64,000 nucleotides of DNA, from positions 310,001 to 374,000 of the forward strand of contig NZ_JAAGOX010000011.1 of the NCBI RefSeq assembly GCF_010500245.1. Direction: 5' to 3'. Numbering within the stretch: the stretch's first letter is position 1; each line of letters opens with the position of its first letter. A program made the position numbers and the translations under genes. This DNA comes from Ruegeria sp. PrR005. GTDB lineage: Bacteria; Pseudomonadota; Alphaproteobacteria; Rhodobacterales; Rhodobacteraceae. Below the pieces are notes generated by a model, which was not told where the DNA came from, did not search any database, and was given only the letters and a program-made list of their open reading frames with translations. Below are positions 53,025 through 61,397 of the stretch, piece by piece.

Positions 53025-53921
53025 ATGGCACAGGCCCCCCGCAAGACCGCACAGGATTTCGATCCGCGCATTCTGGAGATTTTCGACGGCTACGTGCATG
53101 GCACCCTGTCGAAGCGCGAGTTCATCACCCAGGCCGGGCGTTATGCCGCCGCCGGAGTGACCGGGGCGATGCTGCTGGACCAGTTGCAGCCCAACTATGC
53201 GCTGGCCCAGCAGGTGGCCGCCGACGATCCGGCGATCGAGACCGCGCGCGTCACCTATGACAGCGCGCAGGGCAACGGCGCGATCACCGGGCTGATGGCA
53301 CGCCCGGCGGGCGCGGCGGGCAAACTGCCCGCGATCCTGGTGGTGCACGAGAACCGTGGCCTGAACCCCTATATCGAGGATGTGGTGCGGCGCTGCGCCA
53401 AGGCGGGCTATCTTGCCTTTGGCCCCGATGGCCTCAGCCCGCTGGGCGGCTATCCGGGCACCGATGACGAGGGCCGGGCGATGCAGAAGATGCTGGACCC
53501 GGCCAAGCTGATGGCGGATTTCTTTGCCGCCTTCGAATTCCTGCGCGACCACGAGGGATCGACCGGCAAGGTAGGTGCGGTCGGGTTCTGCTATGGCGGC
53601 GGCGTCTGCAACGCCCTGGCGGTGGCCTATCCCGATCTGGCCGCCTCGGTCCCGTTCTATGGCCGCCAGCCCGCGGTCGAGGACGTGCCCGCGATCGAAG
53701 CGCCGCTGATGATCCATTACGCGGGGCTGGATGACCGGATCAACGCTGGTTGGCCCGCCTATTCCGAGGCGCTGCGCGCAGGTCAGAAGGCGTTTACCGT
53801 GCATTTCTATCCGAACGTGAACCACGGGTTCCACAACGACACCACGCCACGCTATGACGCGGAGGCGGCCGAACTGGCCTGGGCCCGGACGATGGCGTTC
53901 TTTGGGACAGTGTTGACTTAG
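53025..53921 (+). CDS. Dienelactone hydrolase family protein
   Basis: 298-residue alpha/beta hydrolase. The catalytic triad is visible: Cys in VGFCYGGGV (near 188), Asp in YAGLDDRIN and His in NVNHGFHND. An N-terminal extension (SKREFITQAGRYAAAGVTGAM) resembles a weak export signal but is not a clean twin-arginine motif. A strong GGAGG precedes the ATG. Its stop codon TAG uses the first base of the insertion sequence, so the original last few residues may be lost. Substrate unknown. Confidence 0.88.
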   Translation: MAQAPRKTAQDFDPRILEIFDGYVHGTLSKREFITQAGRYAAAGVTGAMLLDQLQPNYALAQQVAADDPAIETARVTYDSAQGNGAITGLMARPAGAAGKLPAILVVHENRGLNPYIEDVVRRCAKAGYLAFGPDGLSPLGGYPGTDDEGRAMQKMLDPAKLMADFFAAFEFLRDHEGSTGKVGAVGFCYGGGVCNALAVAYPDLAASVPFYGRQPAVEDVPAIEAPLMIHYAGLDDRINAGWPAYSEALRAGQKAFTVHFYPNVNHGFHNDTTPRYDAEAAELAWARTMAFFGTVLT

Positions 53922-54771
53922 GCTCAGGACCCATTAATCGGGTTGCTTTGACTCTATCTGCGTGATTCACGCTCCCAAACTGAAGGGGGCATGATGAGCA
54001 ATCTATTCTGGCTGACCGATGAGCAGATGAACCGGCTTCGGCCGTTTTTCCCGAAAAGCCATGGCAGGCCGCGGGTCGATGATCGGCGCGTGCTGAGCGG
54101 GATAATCTTCATCAATCGCAATGGTTTGCGGTGGTGTGATGCGCCGAAGGAATACGGTCCGTACAAAACGCTCTACAATCGCTGGAAGCGATGGAGCGAT
54201 ATAGGAATATTCGCCCGGATTATGATGGGGCTGGCCTCCGAGGGAGCCGAGCAAACGACGCTCATGATTGACGCGACCTACCTGAAGGCACACCGCACGG
54301 CTTCGAGCCTTGGGGTCAAAAAGGGGGGCGTGGACGCCTGATCGGTCGAACCAAGGGCGGGATGAACACCAAGCTGCACGCCGTTACCGATGCGCTTGGC
54401 CGCCCGATCCGTTTCTTCATGAGCGCAGGCCAGGTCAGCGACTACATCGGCGCTCGGGCCATGCTGAGCAGCCTTCCCCTCGCCGAATGGATGATCGCCG
54501 ACCGGGGTTATGACGCCGACTGGTTCCGGGAAGCGTTGAAAGACAAGGGGATACGCGCTTGCATCCCGGGCAGGAGGTCACGAGGCAAGGCAATCCGATA
54601 TGACAAGCGCCGCTACAAACGCCGCAACCGCATCGAGATCATGTTCGGCAGACTAAAGGACTGGCGCAGGGTCGCCACGCGCTACGACAGATGCCCAAAG
54701 GTCTTCCTCTCCGCAATCGCTCTCGCAGCCACCGTCATCTTCTGGCTCTGAAATTCAATGAGTTTGGAGCC
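53921..54771 (+). mobile_element. IS5-family insertion sequence (IS427-like, 851 bp)
   Basis: Element bounded by imperfect terminal inverted repeats of about 19 bp, with 12 matches by eye (left GGCTCAGGACCCATTAATC; right end reads inwards GGCTCCAAACTCATTGAAT). It carries one transposase gene split into two overlapping frames. It starts in the stop codon of the dienelactone hydrolase gene. No target-site duplication is clear: flanks read CTTA on the left and CAGA on the right, so one side may have been rearranged. Confidence 0.85.
53991..54751 (+). CDS. IS5-family transposase, two frames joined by -1 frameshift
   Basis: First frame 53991-54341 encodes the helix-turn-helix N-terminus (FWLTDEQMNRLRPFFP, ING-type segment GIIFINRNGLRWCDAPKEYGP, TTLMIDATYLKAHRTA with the first catalytic Asp). 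Second frame to 54751 encodes the catalytic core (GGMNTKLHAVTDALGRPIRF, MIADRGYDADWFREALK with the second Asp, and RYKRRNRIEIMFGRLKDWRRV with the final Glu). A G-run (GGGGGGC at about 54323) in the overlap is a good -1 slippery site. Both halves look intact, so it may be active. Confidence 0.85.
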
Positions 54772-55173
54772 CAGAAGCGAGCGCAACTCTCAACGACTGA
54801 TCGCACAGCCCGGATCGAGCATCCGGTGCAAAGGACTGTTCGTTCAGGTGGGCCTATCTTACCAGAGACCAACGACACGCGCGCGACCCAGCGACAAGGG
54901 CTAAGCCCAATGGTTGCAATCCGCCAGCGCCTTCGCCACTTCCGCCTTGCTTTCCGACACAACTCTCCGGCCTGGCGCTGGCACTTCCTGCCTTCCAGGA
55001 ATTCGCAGTCATGGCGTTTGTATCCAAATCTGGCTTGAATCGAGAAAACGCCGATCTGCACATCATGAACATGCTGAGAGAGGGCGCGGACTGCCAAAAG
55101 GTGGCCGGATTGCAGATCGAGCTACTGGCTCGCCGGGAAGGAGGACAATTGCCGGATCTCCTCAGGCAGAAAG
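54772..55173. other. IS-adjacent scar without a recognisable gene
   Basis: About 400 bp between the insertion sequence and the 2-hydroxyacid dehydrogenase, lower in GC than neighbours. On the minus strand a short frame ends in ESKAEVAKALADCNHWA and a stop (stop at about 54901), with a stop 35 codons before it, which looks like the tail of a broken gene. No full protein, RNA gene or repeat was recognised. Confidence 0.5.
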
Positions 55174-56109
55174 TCAATACCCCCGCTGGCGGTCGACCTC
55201 GTGCAGCAGGGCCTCGCCCGCGCCGAGGCGGCGGAAGTTTTCGGCCACGTCCTTCATCGCGTCGCCCAGGTGCCAGCCCGAGATATGCGGGGTGAGCGTG
55301 ACGCCTGGATGCGACCAGAGCGGGTTGCCCTTGGGCAGCGGCTCGGTGCTGACCACGTCCAGGACGGCGTGGCCCGGTCGCCCAGCGTCAAGCGCGGCCA
55401 GAAGGGCCGCCTCGTCGATCAGGGTGCCGCGCCCCGCGTTCAACAGCTGGCTGCCCGGTTTCATCGCGGCGAGCAGATCTGCGTTGAAGAGGCCGTTTGT
55501 CTCGGCGGTCGAGGGCAGGATGGCGCAGACGTGGTCGCACTCGCCCAGCATCTCGGGCAGCGCCGCCGCGCCATGGCGGCAATCGACCCCGTCGATGTCA
55601 CGCGCAGAGCGTGACCAGCCGCGCACCTGGAAACCGATATCGCGGAACATGCGCGCCGTGCGCCCGCCGATATGGCCCAGACCCAGCACGCCGACCACCG
55701 TGTCGGGGGTATATTTCGGCTCGATATCGACCCAGGCCGCCCGCGCCTGGTTGGCGCGGTGGGCATCCAGATTGCGATGCGCCCGCAGAACATAGACCAG
55801 GAACCATTCGGCGATCTCGCGCGCCGGATCGTCGGGTTTCAGCCGCGTGACCCGCACATGCGGCGGCAGGGCGGGATGGGCGACAATGGTTTCGACCCCT
55901 GCCCCCAGTTTCTGCACCAGCGCCAGGTTCGGCAGGCGTGCGGGCCAGTCGGCGCGCAGGTTGGCCACCGCCAACATCGTCACCTGCGCCGGATCCCCTA
56001 GCACCTCGGGCGTGCGGATATCAGCGCCGGGCAGTTGCGCGCGCAACTGCGCCGCGATCTCTTCGTTCGACATCCAGCCGGAAATTCCGGTATCGACCAG
56101 CAGGGCCAT
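55174..56109 (-). CDS. D-isomer 2-hydroxyacid dehydrogenase (GhrA-like)
   Basis: 311-residue NAD(P)-dependent enzyme of the glyoxylate/hydroxypyruvate reductase A type. The Rossmann motif is VGVLGLGHIGGRTARMF (near residue 140), followed by the catalytic region LLNAGRGTLIDEAALLAAL with Arg upstream, and TLTPHISGWH with the catalytic His. The C-terminus LLHEVDRQRGY is normal, so the gene is complete despite the scar downstream. ATG at 56109 follows GGGAGAGG. Probably divergent from the acyl-CoA dehydrogenase promoter. Confidence 0.9.
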   Translation of the reverse strand: MALLVDTGISGWMSNEEIAAQLRAQLPGADIRTPEVLGDPAQVTMLAVANLRADWPARLPNLALVQKLGAGVETIVAHPALPPHVRVTRLKPDDPAREIAEWFLVYVLRAHRNLDAHRANQARAAWVDIEPKYTPDTVVGVLGLGHIGGRTARMFRDIGFQVRGWSRSARDIDGVDCRHGAAALPEMLGECDHVCAILPSTAETNGLFNADLLAAMKPGSQLLNAGRGTLIDEAALLAALDAGRPGHAVLDVVSTEPLPKGNPLWSHPGVTLTPHISGWHLGDAMKDVAENFRRLGAGEALLHEVDRQRGY

Positions 56110-56229
56110 GCGCCTCTCCCTCTCACATTCAGCGCGGTGACGTTTCGTCACGCCGCTAGACTTTGCCGTGGCAGCTAAGTCATCCTTTCAGCCAAGGTAA
56201 ACCCCGAATGTCGGGGTATGGGAGGCACC

Positions 56230-57477
56230 ATGGCAAACATCATGAACATGTCCTTTGGGATGCGCGAGGAAAACCGCAAGCTCTTGGGCCGGGTCGCCGA
56301 CATGATCCGCGACGAGATCATGCCGCTGGAAGACGAATACCATGCCGAAGTCGCCAAGGGGGACCGCTGGCAATATACCGACCGCCAGACCGAGATCCTG
56401 GAAGGGCTGAAGGCCAAAGCCAAGGCCGCCGGTCTGTGGAACTTCTGGCTGACCGACAGCGAGCGGGGCTTTGGCCTGTCGACCGTCGAATATGCCTATT
56501 TCGCCGAGGAGATGGGCAAGACGCCGCTGGGCGCCGAGGTGTTCAACTGTTCCGCGCCCGATACCGGCAATATGGAAGTGTTCGAGCGCTACGGCAGCGA
56601 GAAGATGAAGAAGCAGTGGTTGGAGCCGCTGCTGGATGGTCAGATCCGCTCGGCCTATCTGATGACGGAACCCGATGTCGCCAGTTCGGATGCCACCAAT
56701 ATCTCGATGTCCTGTGTGCGCGACGGCGACGATTATGTGCTGAACGGCGAGAAATACTGGGCCTCGGGCGCAGGTGATCCGCGCTGCAAGGTCTATATCG
56801 TGATGGTCAGGACCGGGGGCGAGGATGCGCCCAAGCACCAGCGCCATTCGATGATCGTGGTGCCCGCAGGGACCGAAGGCATCGAGGTGCTGCGCCCGAT
56901 GCTGGTGTTCGGCCATGATGACGCACCGCATGGTCACATGCATATCCGGTTCACCAATGTGCGGGTGCCGGCCGAGAATATCCTGATGGGCGAAGGGCGC
57001 GGGTTCGAGATCGCACAGGGCCGGCTTGGGCCCGGCCGCATCCACCATTGCATGCGCTCGATCGGGCAGGCCGAGATCGCGCTGGAGCGCATGTGCAAGC
57101 GGGCGTTGGCGAAAGAGGCGTTCGGCAAGAAGCTGGCGCATCTGGGCGCCAATTACGACATCATCGCCGAATGCCGGATGGATATCGAGATGGCGCGTCT
57201 GTTGTGTCTCAAGGCCGCCTGGATGATGGATCAGGGCGATGCAAGGGCTGCGGCCCCCTGGATCAGCCAGATCAAGGTGGTGGCGCCGCGCGTCTCGCTC
57301 AAGGTAATCGACGAGGCGATGCAGATGCATGGCGGTCAGGGCATCAGCCAGGACACGCCGCTGGCCGCGGCCTGGACCGGCCAGCGCACCTTGCGCTTTG
57401 CCGATGGTCCCGACGCGGTGCACCGGCGTCAGATCGCCCGGACCGAGCTGAAGAAGTACACACAGGAAAAGGTCTGA
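56230..57477 (+). CDS. Acyl-CoA dehydrogenase
   Basis: 415-residue FAD-dependent acyl-CoA dehydrogenase of the ACAD10/11-like type. Conserved parts are AYLMTEPDVASSDATNISMS and YVLNGEKYWASGA for FAD and substrate binding, HMHIRFTNVRVPAENILMGEGRGFEIAQGRLGPGR, and QMHGGQGISQDTPLAAAW near the end. Chain-length is not clear. GGGAGG precedes the ATG at 56230; an in-frame ATG at 56218 is possible. The following thioesterase gene starts 6 bases after its stop. Confidence 0.92.
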   Translation: MANIMNMSFGMREENRKLLGRVADMIRDEIMPLEDEYHAEVAKGDRWQYTDRQTEILEGLKAKAKAAGLWNFWLTDSERGFGLSTVEYAYFAEEMGKTPLGAEVFNCSAPDTGNMEVFERYGSEKMKKQWLEPLLDGQIRSAYLMTEPDVASSDATNISMSCVRDGDDYVLNGEKYWASGAGDPRCKVYIVMVRTGGEDAPKHQRHSMIVVPAGTEGIEVLRPMLVFGHDDAPHGHMHIRFTNVRVPAENILMGEGRGFEIAQGRLGPGRIHHCMRSIGQAEIALERMCKRALAKEAFGKKLAHLGANYDIIAECRMDIEMARLLCLKAAWMMDQGDARAAAPWISQIKVVAPRVSLKVIDEAMQMHGGQGISQDTPLAAAWTGQRTLRFADGPDAVHRRQIARTELKKYTQEKV

Positions 57478-57482
57478 CACGC

Positions 57483-58274
57483 GTGACGGCCCCGGTCTAT
57501 TTCACTGAAACCGAACCGGGGCTGTTCGTGGGTAACGATCCGGCGCGCGGGCCATGGTCTCCTGATCACTGCCACGCGGGGCCGGTTACCGGCCTTGTCG
57601 TGCGCGCCGCCGAGGGTGCCGCCGGGTCGGGAAAGATGCTGACGCGGTTGACGCTTGATGTGCTGCGGCCCCTGCCGCTGTCCGGCCTGCGGGTCTCGGT
57701 CAGCGTGCAGCGCGACAGCCGCACGCTGACCACGACGCGGGTTGCGGTGCATGACACTCATGGCACGCTGTGCCTGTCCGGCACCTCGATGCACCTCGTT
57801 CGCAAGGACCTGGGCGACGTTCCGACGGCGGATGTTGCCGGGCCCGATTTCGGCGAGGCCGAGAGGGGGGAGCCGCTCTTGGTGGGCAAGCTGCATGACA
57901 GGCCCGCCTTTGGCCAGTTCATCGAGATGGCCTATCCCCAGGGCGAAGACCTGGGTCCGGGGCCGAAAACCGTCTGGATGAAGGCGCCGCATCTGCTGGC
58001 GGACGAGGGGCCCTCGCCCATTCAGGCGATCTGCCCGCTGGCCGATTGCGGCAACGGCATTTCCTGGAACGAGCCGCCGGTGCGGTTTGGCTTCATGAAC
58101 ACCGATCTGACCCTGCAAATCCACCGCGAGCCGCAGGGAGACTGGTTCGCGGCGCAGGCGGTGTCGCATTGGCAGCCCAATGGCGTCGGCATGTCGCAAG
58201 CGGTGCTCTATGATGTGGTCGGGCCTGTCGGCATGGCGCTTCAGACCATTGTCCTGCATCCGATGGCGAAATAG
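57483..58274 (+). CDS. Acyl-CoA thioesterase family protein (double hotdog)
   Basis: 263-residue protein resembling TesB-like double-hotdog thioesterases: DPARGPWSPDHCHAGPVTGLVVRA and RLTLDVLRPLPLSGLRVSV in the first half, NEPPVRFGFMNTDLTLQIHR and AVSHWQPNGVGMSQAVLYD in the second. The start is GTG at 57483, 6 bp after the acyl-CoA dehydrogenase stop, so the pair is a probable operon in acyl-CoA turnover. Substrate unknown. Confidence 0.78.
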   Translation: MTAPVYFTETEPGLFVGNDPARGPWSPDHCHAGPVTGLVVRAAEGAAGSGKMLTRLTLDVLRPLPLSGLRVSVSVQRDSRTLTTTRVAVHDTHGTLCLSGTSMHLVRKDLGDVPTADVAGPDFGEAERGEPLLVGKLHDRPAFGQFIEMAYPQGEDLGPGPKTVWMKAPHLLADEGPSPIQAICPLADCGNGISWNEPPVRFGFMNTDLTLQIHREPQGDWFAAQAVSHWQPNGVGMSQAVLYDVVGPVGMALQTIVLHPMAK

Positions 58275-58332
58275 CGCCAACGCCGCGCACGCCCGGATTG
58301 CCAGCCCCGCGCCTGCGCCCTATCGTCCGGCC

Positions 58333-58983
58333 ATGCGCCGGATTGCCCTTATCCTCTCGACCCTGTTTCCCGCGTCCCTCGCGGCGCATCCGCATGTCTT
58401 TGTCGACACCGGGTTCGAACTGATCTTTGACACCGAAGGGCGGCTGAGCCATGTGCGCGTCACCTGGGCCTATGACGATTTCTATTCGCTGCTGATCCTT
58501 GAGGATATGGGCCTTGACCCCGATGGCGACGGCGTGCTGACGCCTGAGGAACAGGCGCAGCTGAGCGGGTTCGACGCGCAGTGGATCGAAGGTTTTACCG
58601 GCGATCTCGACATGCGGCTGGACGATACTGCGCTGGAGCTTTCCGGCCCGCTTGAGCCCACCGCCACCACCGAGGCCGGGCGGATCGTGACAACGCATCT
58701 GCGGGCGGTGACCGGCACCCCCCGGTTGGACGGCGCGGCGCTGTCCATCAAACCCTATGACGAGACCTATTACACCGCCTATGAGGTCGCCCGTCCCGTC
58801 ACCCTGACCGGGCGGGACGATTGCACACTGGAGCGGTTCGAGCCGGATATCGACGGGCAACTGGCGCAGATGCAGCAGATGCTGTTGCGCATCGACGCCG
58901 ATGCCGACCTTGAAGAGATGGACATTCCCCTGATGGGGGCAGAATTCGCGACCGAGATCCGGGTGACATGTCCCGGCTCGTGA
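58333..58983 (+). CDS. DUF1007 periplasmic protein
   Basis: 216-residue exported protein of the DUF1007 family, often beside NicO-type nickel/cobalt permeases. Signal peptide LILSTLFPASLAA, then a mature start HPHVFVDT with two His that could bind metal. The segment DPDGDGVLTPEEQAQ looks like an EF-hand type loop. It probably delivers or senses metal for the next gene, which overlaps its end by 16 bp. Role is inferred from pairing. Confidence 0.84.
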   Translation: MRRIALILSTLFPASLAAHPHVFVDTGFELIFDTEGRLSHVRVTWAYDDFYSLLILEDMGLDPDGDGVLTPEEQAQLSGFDAQWIEGFTGDLDMRLDDTALELSGPLEPTATTEAGRIVTTHLRAVTGTPRLDGAALSIKPYDETYYTAYEVARPVTLTGRDDCTLERFEPDIDGQLAQMQQMLLRIDADADLEEMDIPLMGAEFATEIRVTCPGS

Positions 58984-59885
58984 TCCTGCCGGTGGGTCTG
59001 GCGCTGGTGGCGTTGGGTCTGTTCTGGGCCAGCGGCGGCTTTGACCAGCTGGCGCTGTGGGCGGCGGGCGAACAGCGCGCCTTTCAGAACCAGATCGCCC
59101 AGGCGCTGCGCGGGCTGCGCAGCGGGCAGGCGGGCGCGCTGGCGCTGCTGTTGTCGGTCTGTTTCGCCTATGGGTTCTTTCACGCGGTCGGTCCCGGCCA
59201 TGGCAAGGTGCTGATCGGCGGCTATGGGCTGGGCCGCCGGGTGCCGGTGCTGCGGCTTACGCTGATCGGGCTGGCTGCCAGCCTTGGGCAGGCGGTGACG
59301 GCGGTGGTGCTGGTCTATGCGGGTGTGGCAGTGTTCAACCTGTCGCGCCAGCATCTGGTCGGCGTGACCGAGCAGGTAATGGCCCCGGTCAGCTATGCGG
59401 CCATCGCGCTGATCGGGTTCTGGCTGGTCTGGCGTGGGGTGCGGCGGCTGGCGGCGGCCCGTCGGGGCCGCGACCCTGACGCTCATCACGACCACCATCA
59501 CCACCACGATGACGGCACCTGCGCCCAGTGCGGTCACAGACACGGACCGGAACTGGCCGAGATCGAACAGGCCGGAACCCTGCGCGAGGCGCTGATCCTG
59601 ATCGCCAGCATCGCCGCGCGCCCCTGTACCGGGGCGCTGTTCGTGCTGATCCTGACCTGGCAGATGGGGATCGCCGGCGCCGGTATCGCAGGCGCCTTTG
59701 CCATGGCGCTGGGGACGGCCAGTGTCACCATCGGAGTGGGCCTCGCCTCGGCCGGGCTGCGCGGCGGGCTGGTGGGCGCGGCCTCGGCCTGGCGGGTGGC
59801 GGGGGTCGCGCTGCCGATGGTCGAACTGGCAGCCGGGCTGGTGGTTGCGACCATCGCGGGCGGACTGTTCCTGCGCGCGATCTGA
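58968..59885 (+). CDS. NicO-family nickel/cobalt transporter
   Basis: 305-residue inner-membrane permease with about six hydrophobic helices. The signature is GFFHAVGPGHGKVLIGGYGLG (residues 69-89), matching the HxxxGPGHGK motif of NicO proteins. A His/Asp-rich cytoplasmic loop lies at about 173-192 (HHDHHHHHDDGTCAQCGHRH), including a Cys pair, likely to bind metal. Uptake or export cannot be decided. It is coupled to the DUF1007 gene. Confidence 0.88.
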   Translation: MSRLVILPVGLALVALGLFWASGGFDQLALWAAGEQRAFQNQIAQALRGLRSGQAGALALLLSVCFAYGFFHAVGPGHGKVLIGGYGLGRRVPVLRLTLIGLAASLGQAVTAVVLVYAGVAVFNLSRQHLVGVTEQVMAPVSYAAIALIGFWLVWRGVRRLAAARRGRDPDAHHDHHHHHDDGTCAQCGHRHGPELAEIEQAGTLREALILIASIAARPCTGALFVLILTWQMGIAGAGIAGAFAMALGTASVTIGVGLASAGLRGGLVGAASAWRVAGVALPMVELAAGLVVATIAGGLFLRAI

Positions 59886-59928
59886 TGCCCGCAGGCCCGC
59901 GCGGCGCGGATCCCGCGCCGCACCGGTT

Positions 59929-60318
59929 TTACCCCGAAAATCCGCCGTGCACGATTTCCAGCTTGTTGCCCCAGGGATCGCGCAGATAGGCGGCAAAGAC
60001 ATCCGGCATCGGATAGGCGTCACGCACGCCCGGTGCGCCTTCGTCCGTTGCCCCGGCCGCCAGCCCCGCGGCGTGGCCCGCCGATACCGCCTCGCGGCTG
60101 GGAGCGGCAAAGGCCACATGCGCGCCGTTGCCGGCGCTGGCCGGTCCACCGTCAAATGGCGAGAGCAACAGGAACGCAACCCGGTCCCTGCCAAAGGCGG
60201 CAAAACCCGCGCCCGAGGCGAGGCAGTTGATCCCGAGGGTCGCAAGAAACCCGGTATAGAACTCTTGCGCCGCCGGTACATCGGGAACGCCAAGGCTCAG
60301 GTGGTCTATCGTGGTCAT
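59929..60318 (-). CDS. VOC-family (glyoxalase-like) protein
   Basis: 129-residue protein with the vicinal oxygen chelate fold: IDHLSLGVPDVPAAQEFYTGFLATLG at the start, HVAFAAPSREAVSAGHAAGLAAG in the middle and AAYLRDPWGNKLEIVHGG at the end with the metal-binding Glu. Substrate unknown (fosfomycin or dioxygenase relatives are possible). The ATG at 60318 is chosen as the normal start; further in-frame sequence upstream is not typical. Confidence 0.82.
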   Translation of the reverse strand: MTTIDHLSLGVPDVPAAQEFYTGFLATLGINCLASGAGFAAFGRDRVAFLLLSPFDGGPASAGNGAHVAFAAPSREAVSAGHAAGLAAGATDEGAPGVRDAYPMPDVFAAYLRDPWGNKLEIVHGGFSG

Positions 60319-60796
60319 GTGTGTCCTTTCCAAACTTCTGCTGTCAATCGGCCAAAGGCGGCGCCGGTATCCCGTCCGCAGCCCCGCCGCGCGCTGCCCT
60401 GGTTTCAGGGCATCCGCATCCCCCAACTGCCCCAGGACGTCGGCCGGTTGAATGCCCGGGCGTCCGGAGTTTCTGCCGGATCGTCCGGTGATCGCTTGTC
60501 CTTCCGGCGGCAGCCGCCCCAGGAACCCGAGAACCGGCTCGGCGGGCTTCGATTTCATGCCAGAGATACAGGAGTTTGAACGATCTACACATTTGTTTGA
60601 ACAATCAGGCATACAACGTTCAGGTTCGCCACCCTAGCTTGGCATCACGGCAACCGGCCCTCTATTGCGGGCATCTCAAGGAAGACCCCTCATCATGCTG
60701 TCCGATACCAGCGCCTTTCCCCGGTGGGATCGGTCCCGGCATGTCCGGGCGGTCCGGTTCCGGTACACCTCCCCTGCCAAGTGAAAGGACGATTTC
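60319..60796. other. Divergent region between VOC and AhpD-like genes
   Basis: 478 bp without a clear gene. It contains a direct repeat GTTTGAAC-N-ATC with 21-bp spacing (60574-60606). A possible 29-codon frame (60694-60783) with AAGGAAG before it ends 13 bases before the AhpD-like start and could be a leader peptide. The part near 60400-60560 is GC-rich with no obvious signals. Confidence 0.5.
60574..60606. promoter_or_regulatory. Direct repeat, 21-bp spacing (putative operator)
   Basis: GTTTGAACGATC (60574-60585) and GTTTGAACAATC (60595-60606) match in 11 of 12 bases. The 21-base spacing is two helical turns, which fits a dimeric or paired regulator. It is about 190 bp before the AhpD-like gene. 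Confidence 0.5.
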
Positions 60797-61339
60797 ATGG
60801 CACGTCTCACCCAACTCTCCGACACCGCCGCAAGCCCCGAGGCGGCAACCCTCTTTGCCGCCATCAAGGGCAAGATCGGCATGGTGCCGAACCTCTATCG
60901 TGTGGCGGGCAATCAGCCCGCGGTCCTGTCCGGGATGCTCGGCCTGAGCGAGGCACTGGGCGGTGGCGCCTTTGATGCCCGCACCCGCGAGGCGATCGCG
61001 CTTACCGTTGCCGGTGCGAATGCCTGCGACTATTGCGCCTCGGCCCATGCCGCGATCTCGGCGGGTCTCAAGGTCGCGCAGGACACCATCGATGCGCATC
61101 TGGCCGGTCGCTCGGACGACCCGCGCACCGCGGCCATCCTGACCCTTGCCGCCGCGATCGTGGCCACCCGGGGCCAGGTGTCGGACGCGGAGCTGAAAGC
61201 GGCGAAAGACGCCGGGCTGACCGAAGCGGATATCGTCGAGACCACGGCGAATGTGGTGGCGAATATCTTCACCAACTATCTCAACCATGTCGCGGGCACC
61301 GATATCGACTTCCCCGTCCGCAGCGCCAAGGCCGCATGA
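60797..61339 (+). CDS. AhpD-like carboxymuconolactone decarboxylase family protein
   Basis: 180-residue protein of the CMD/AhpD peroxidase-related family. The redox motif CxxCxxxH is clear (CDYCASAH; Cys77, Cys80, His84), with the neighbouring helices LTVAGANACDYC and VETTANVVANIFTNYLNHVAG. It is likely a thiol-dependent peroxidase-linked reductase rather than a ring decarboxylase. A GTGAAAGGA ribosome site precedes the ATG. Control may involve the direct repeat upstream. Confidence 0.86.
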   Translation: MARLTQLSDTAASPEAATLFAAIKGKIGMVPNLYRVAGNQPAVLSGMLGLSEALGGGAFDARTREAIALTVAGANACDYCASAHAAISAGLKVAQDTIDAHLAGRSDDPRTAAILTLAAAIVATRGQVSDAELKAAKDAGLTEADIVETTANVVANIFTNYLNHVAGTDIDFPVRSAKAA

Positions 61340-61397
61340 CAGGCGGCGGCCCGGCTCCTTTTGGACCGGGTCGCCCCCTCACTGTTGTGACGGGAAT

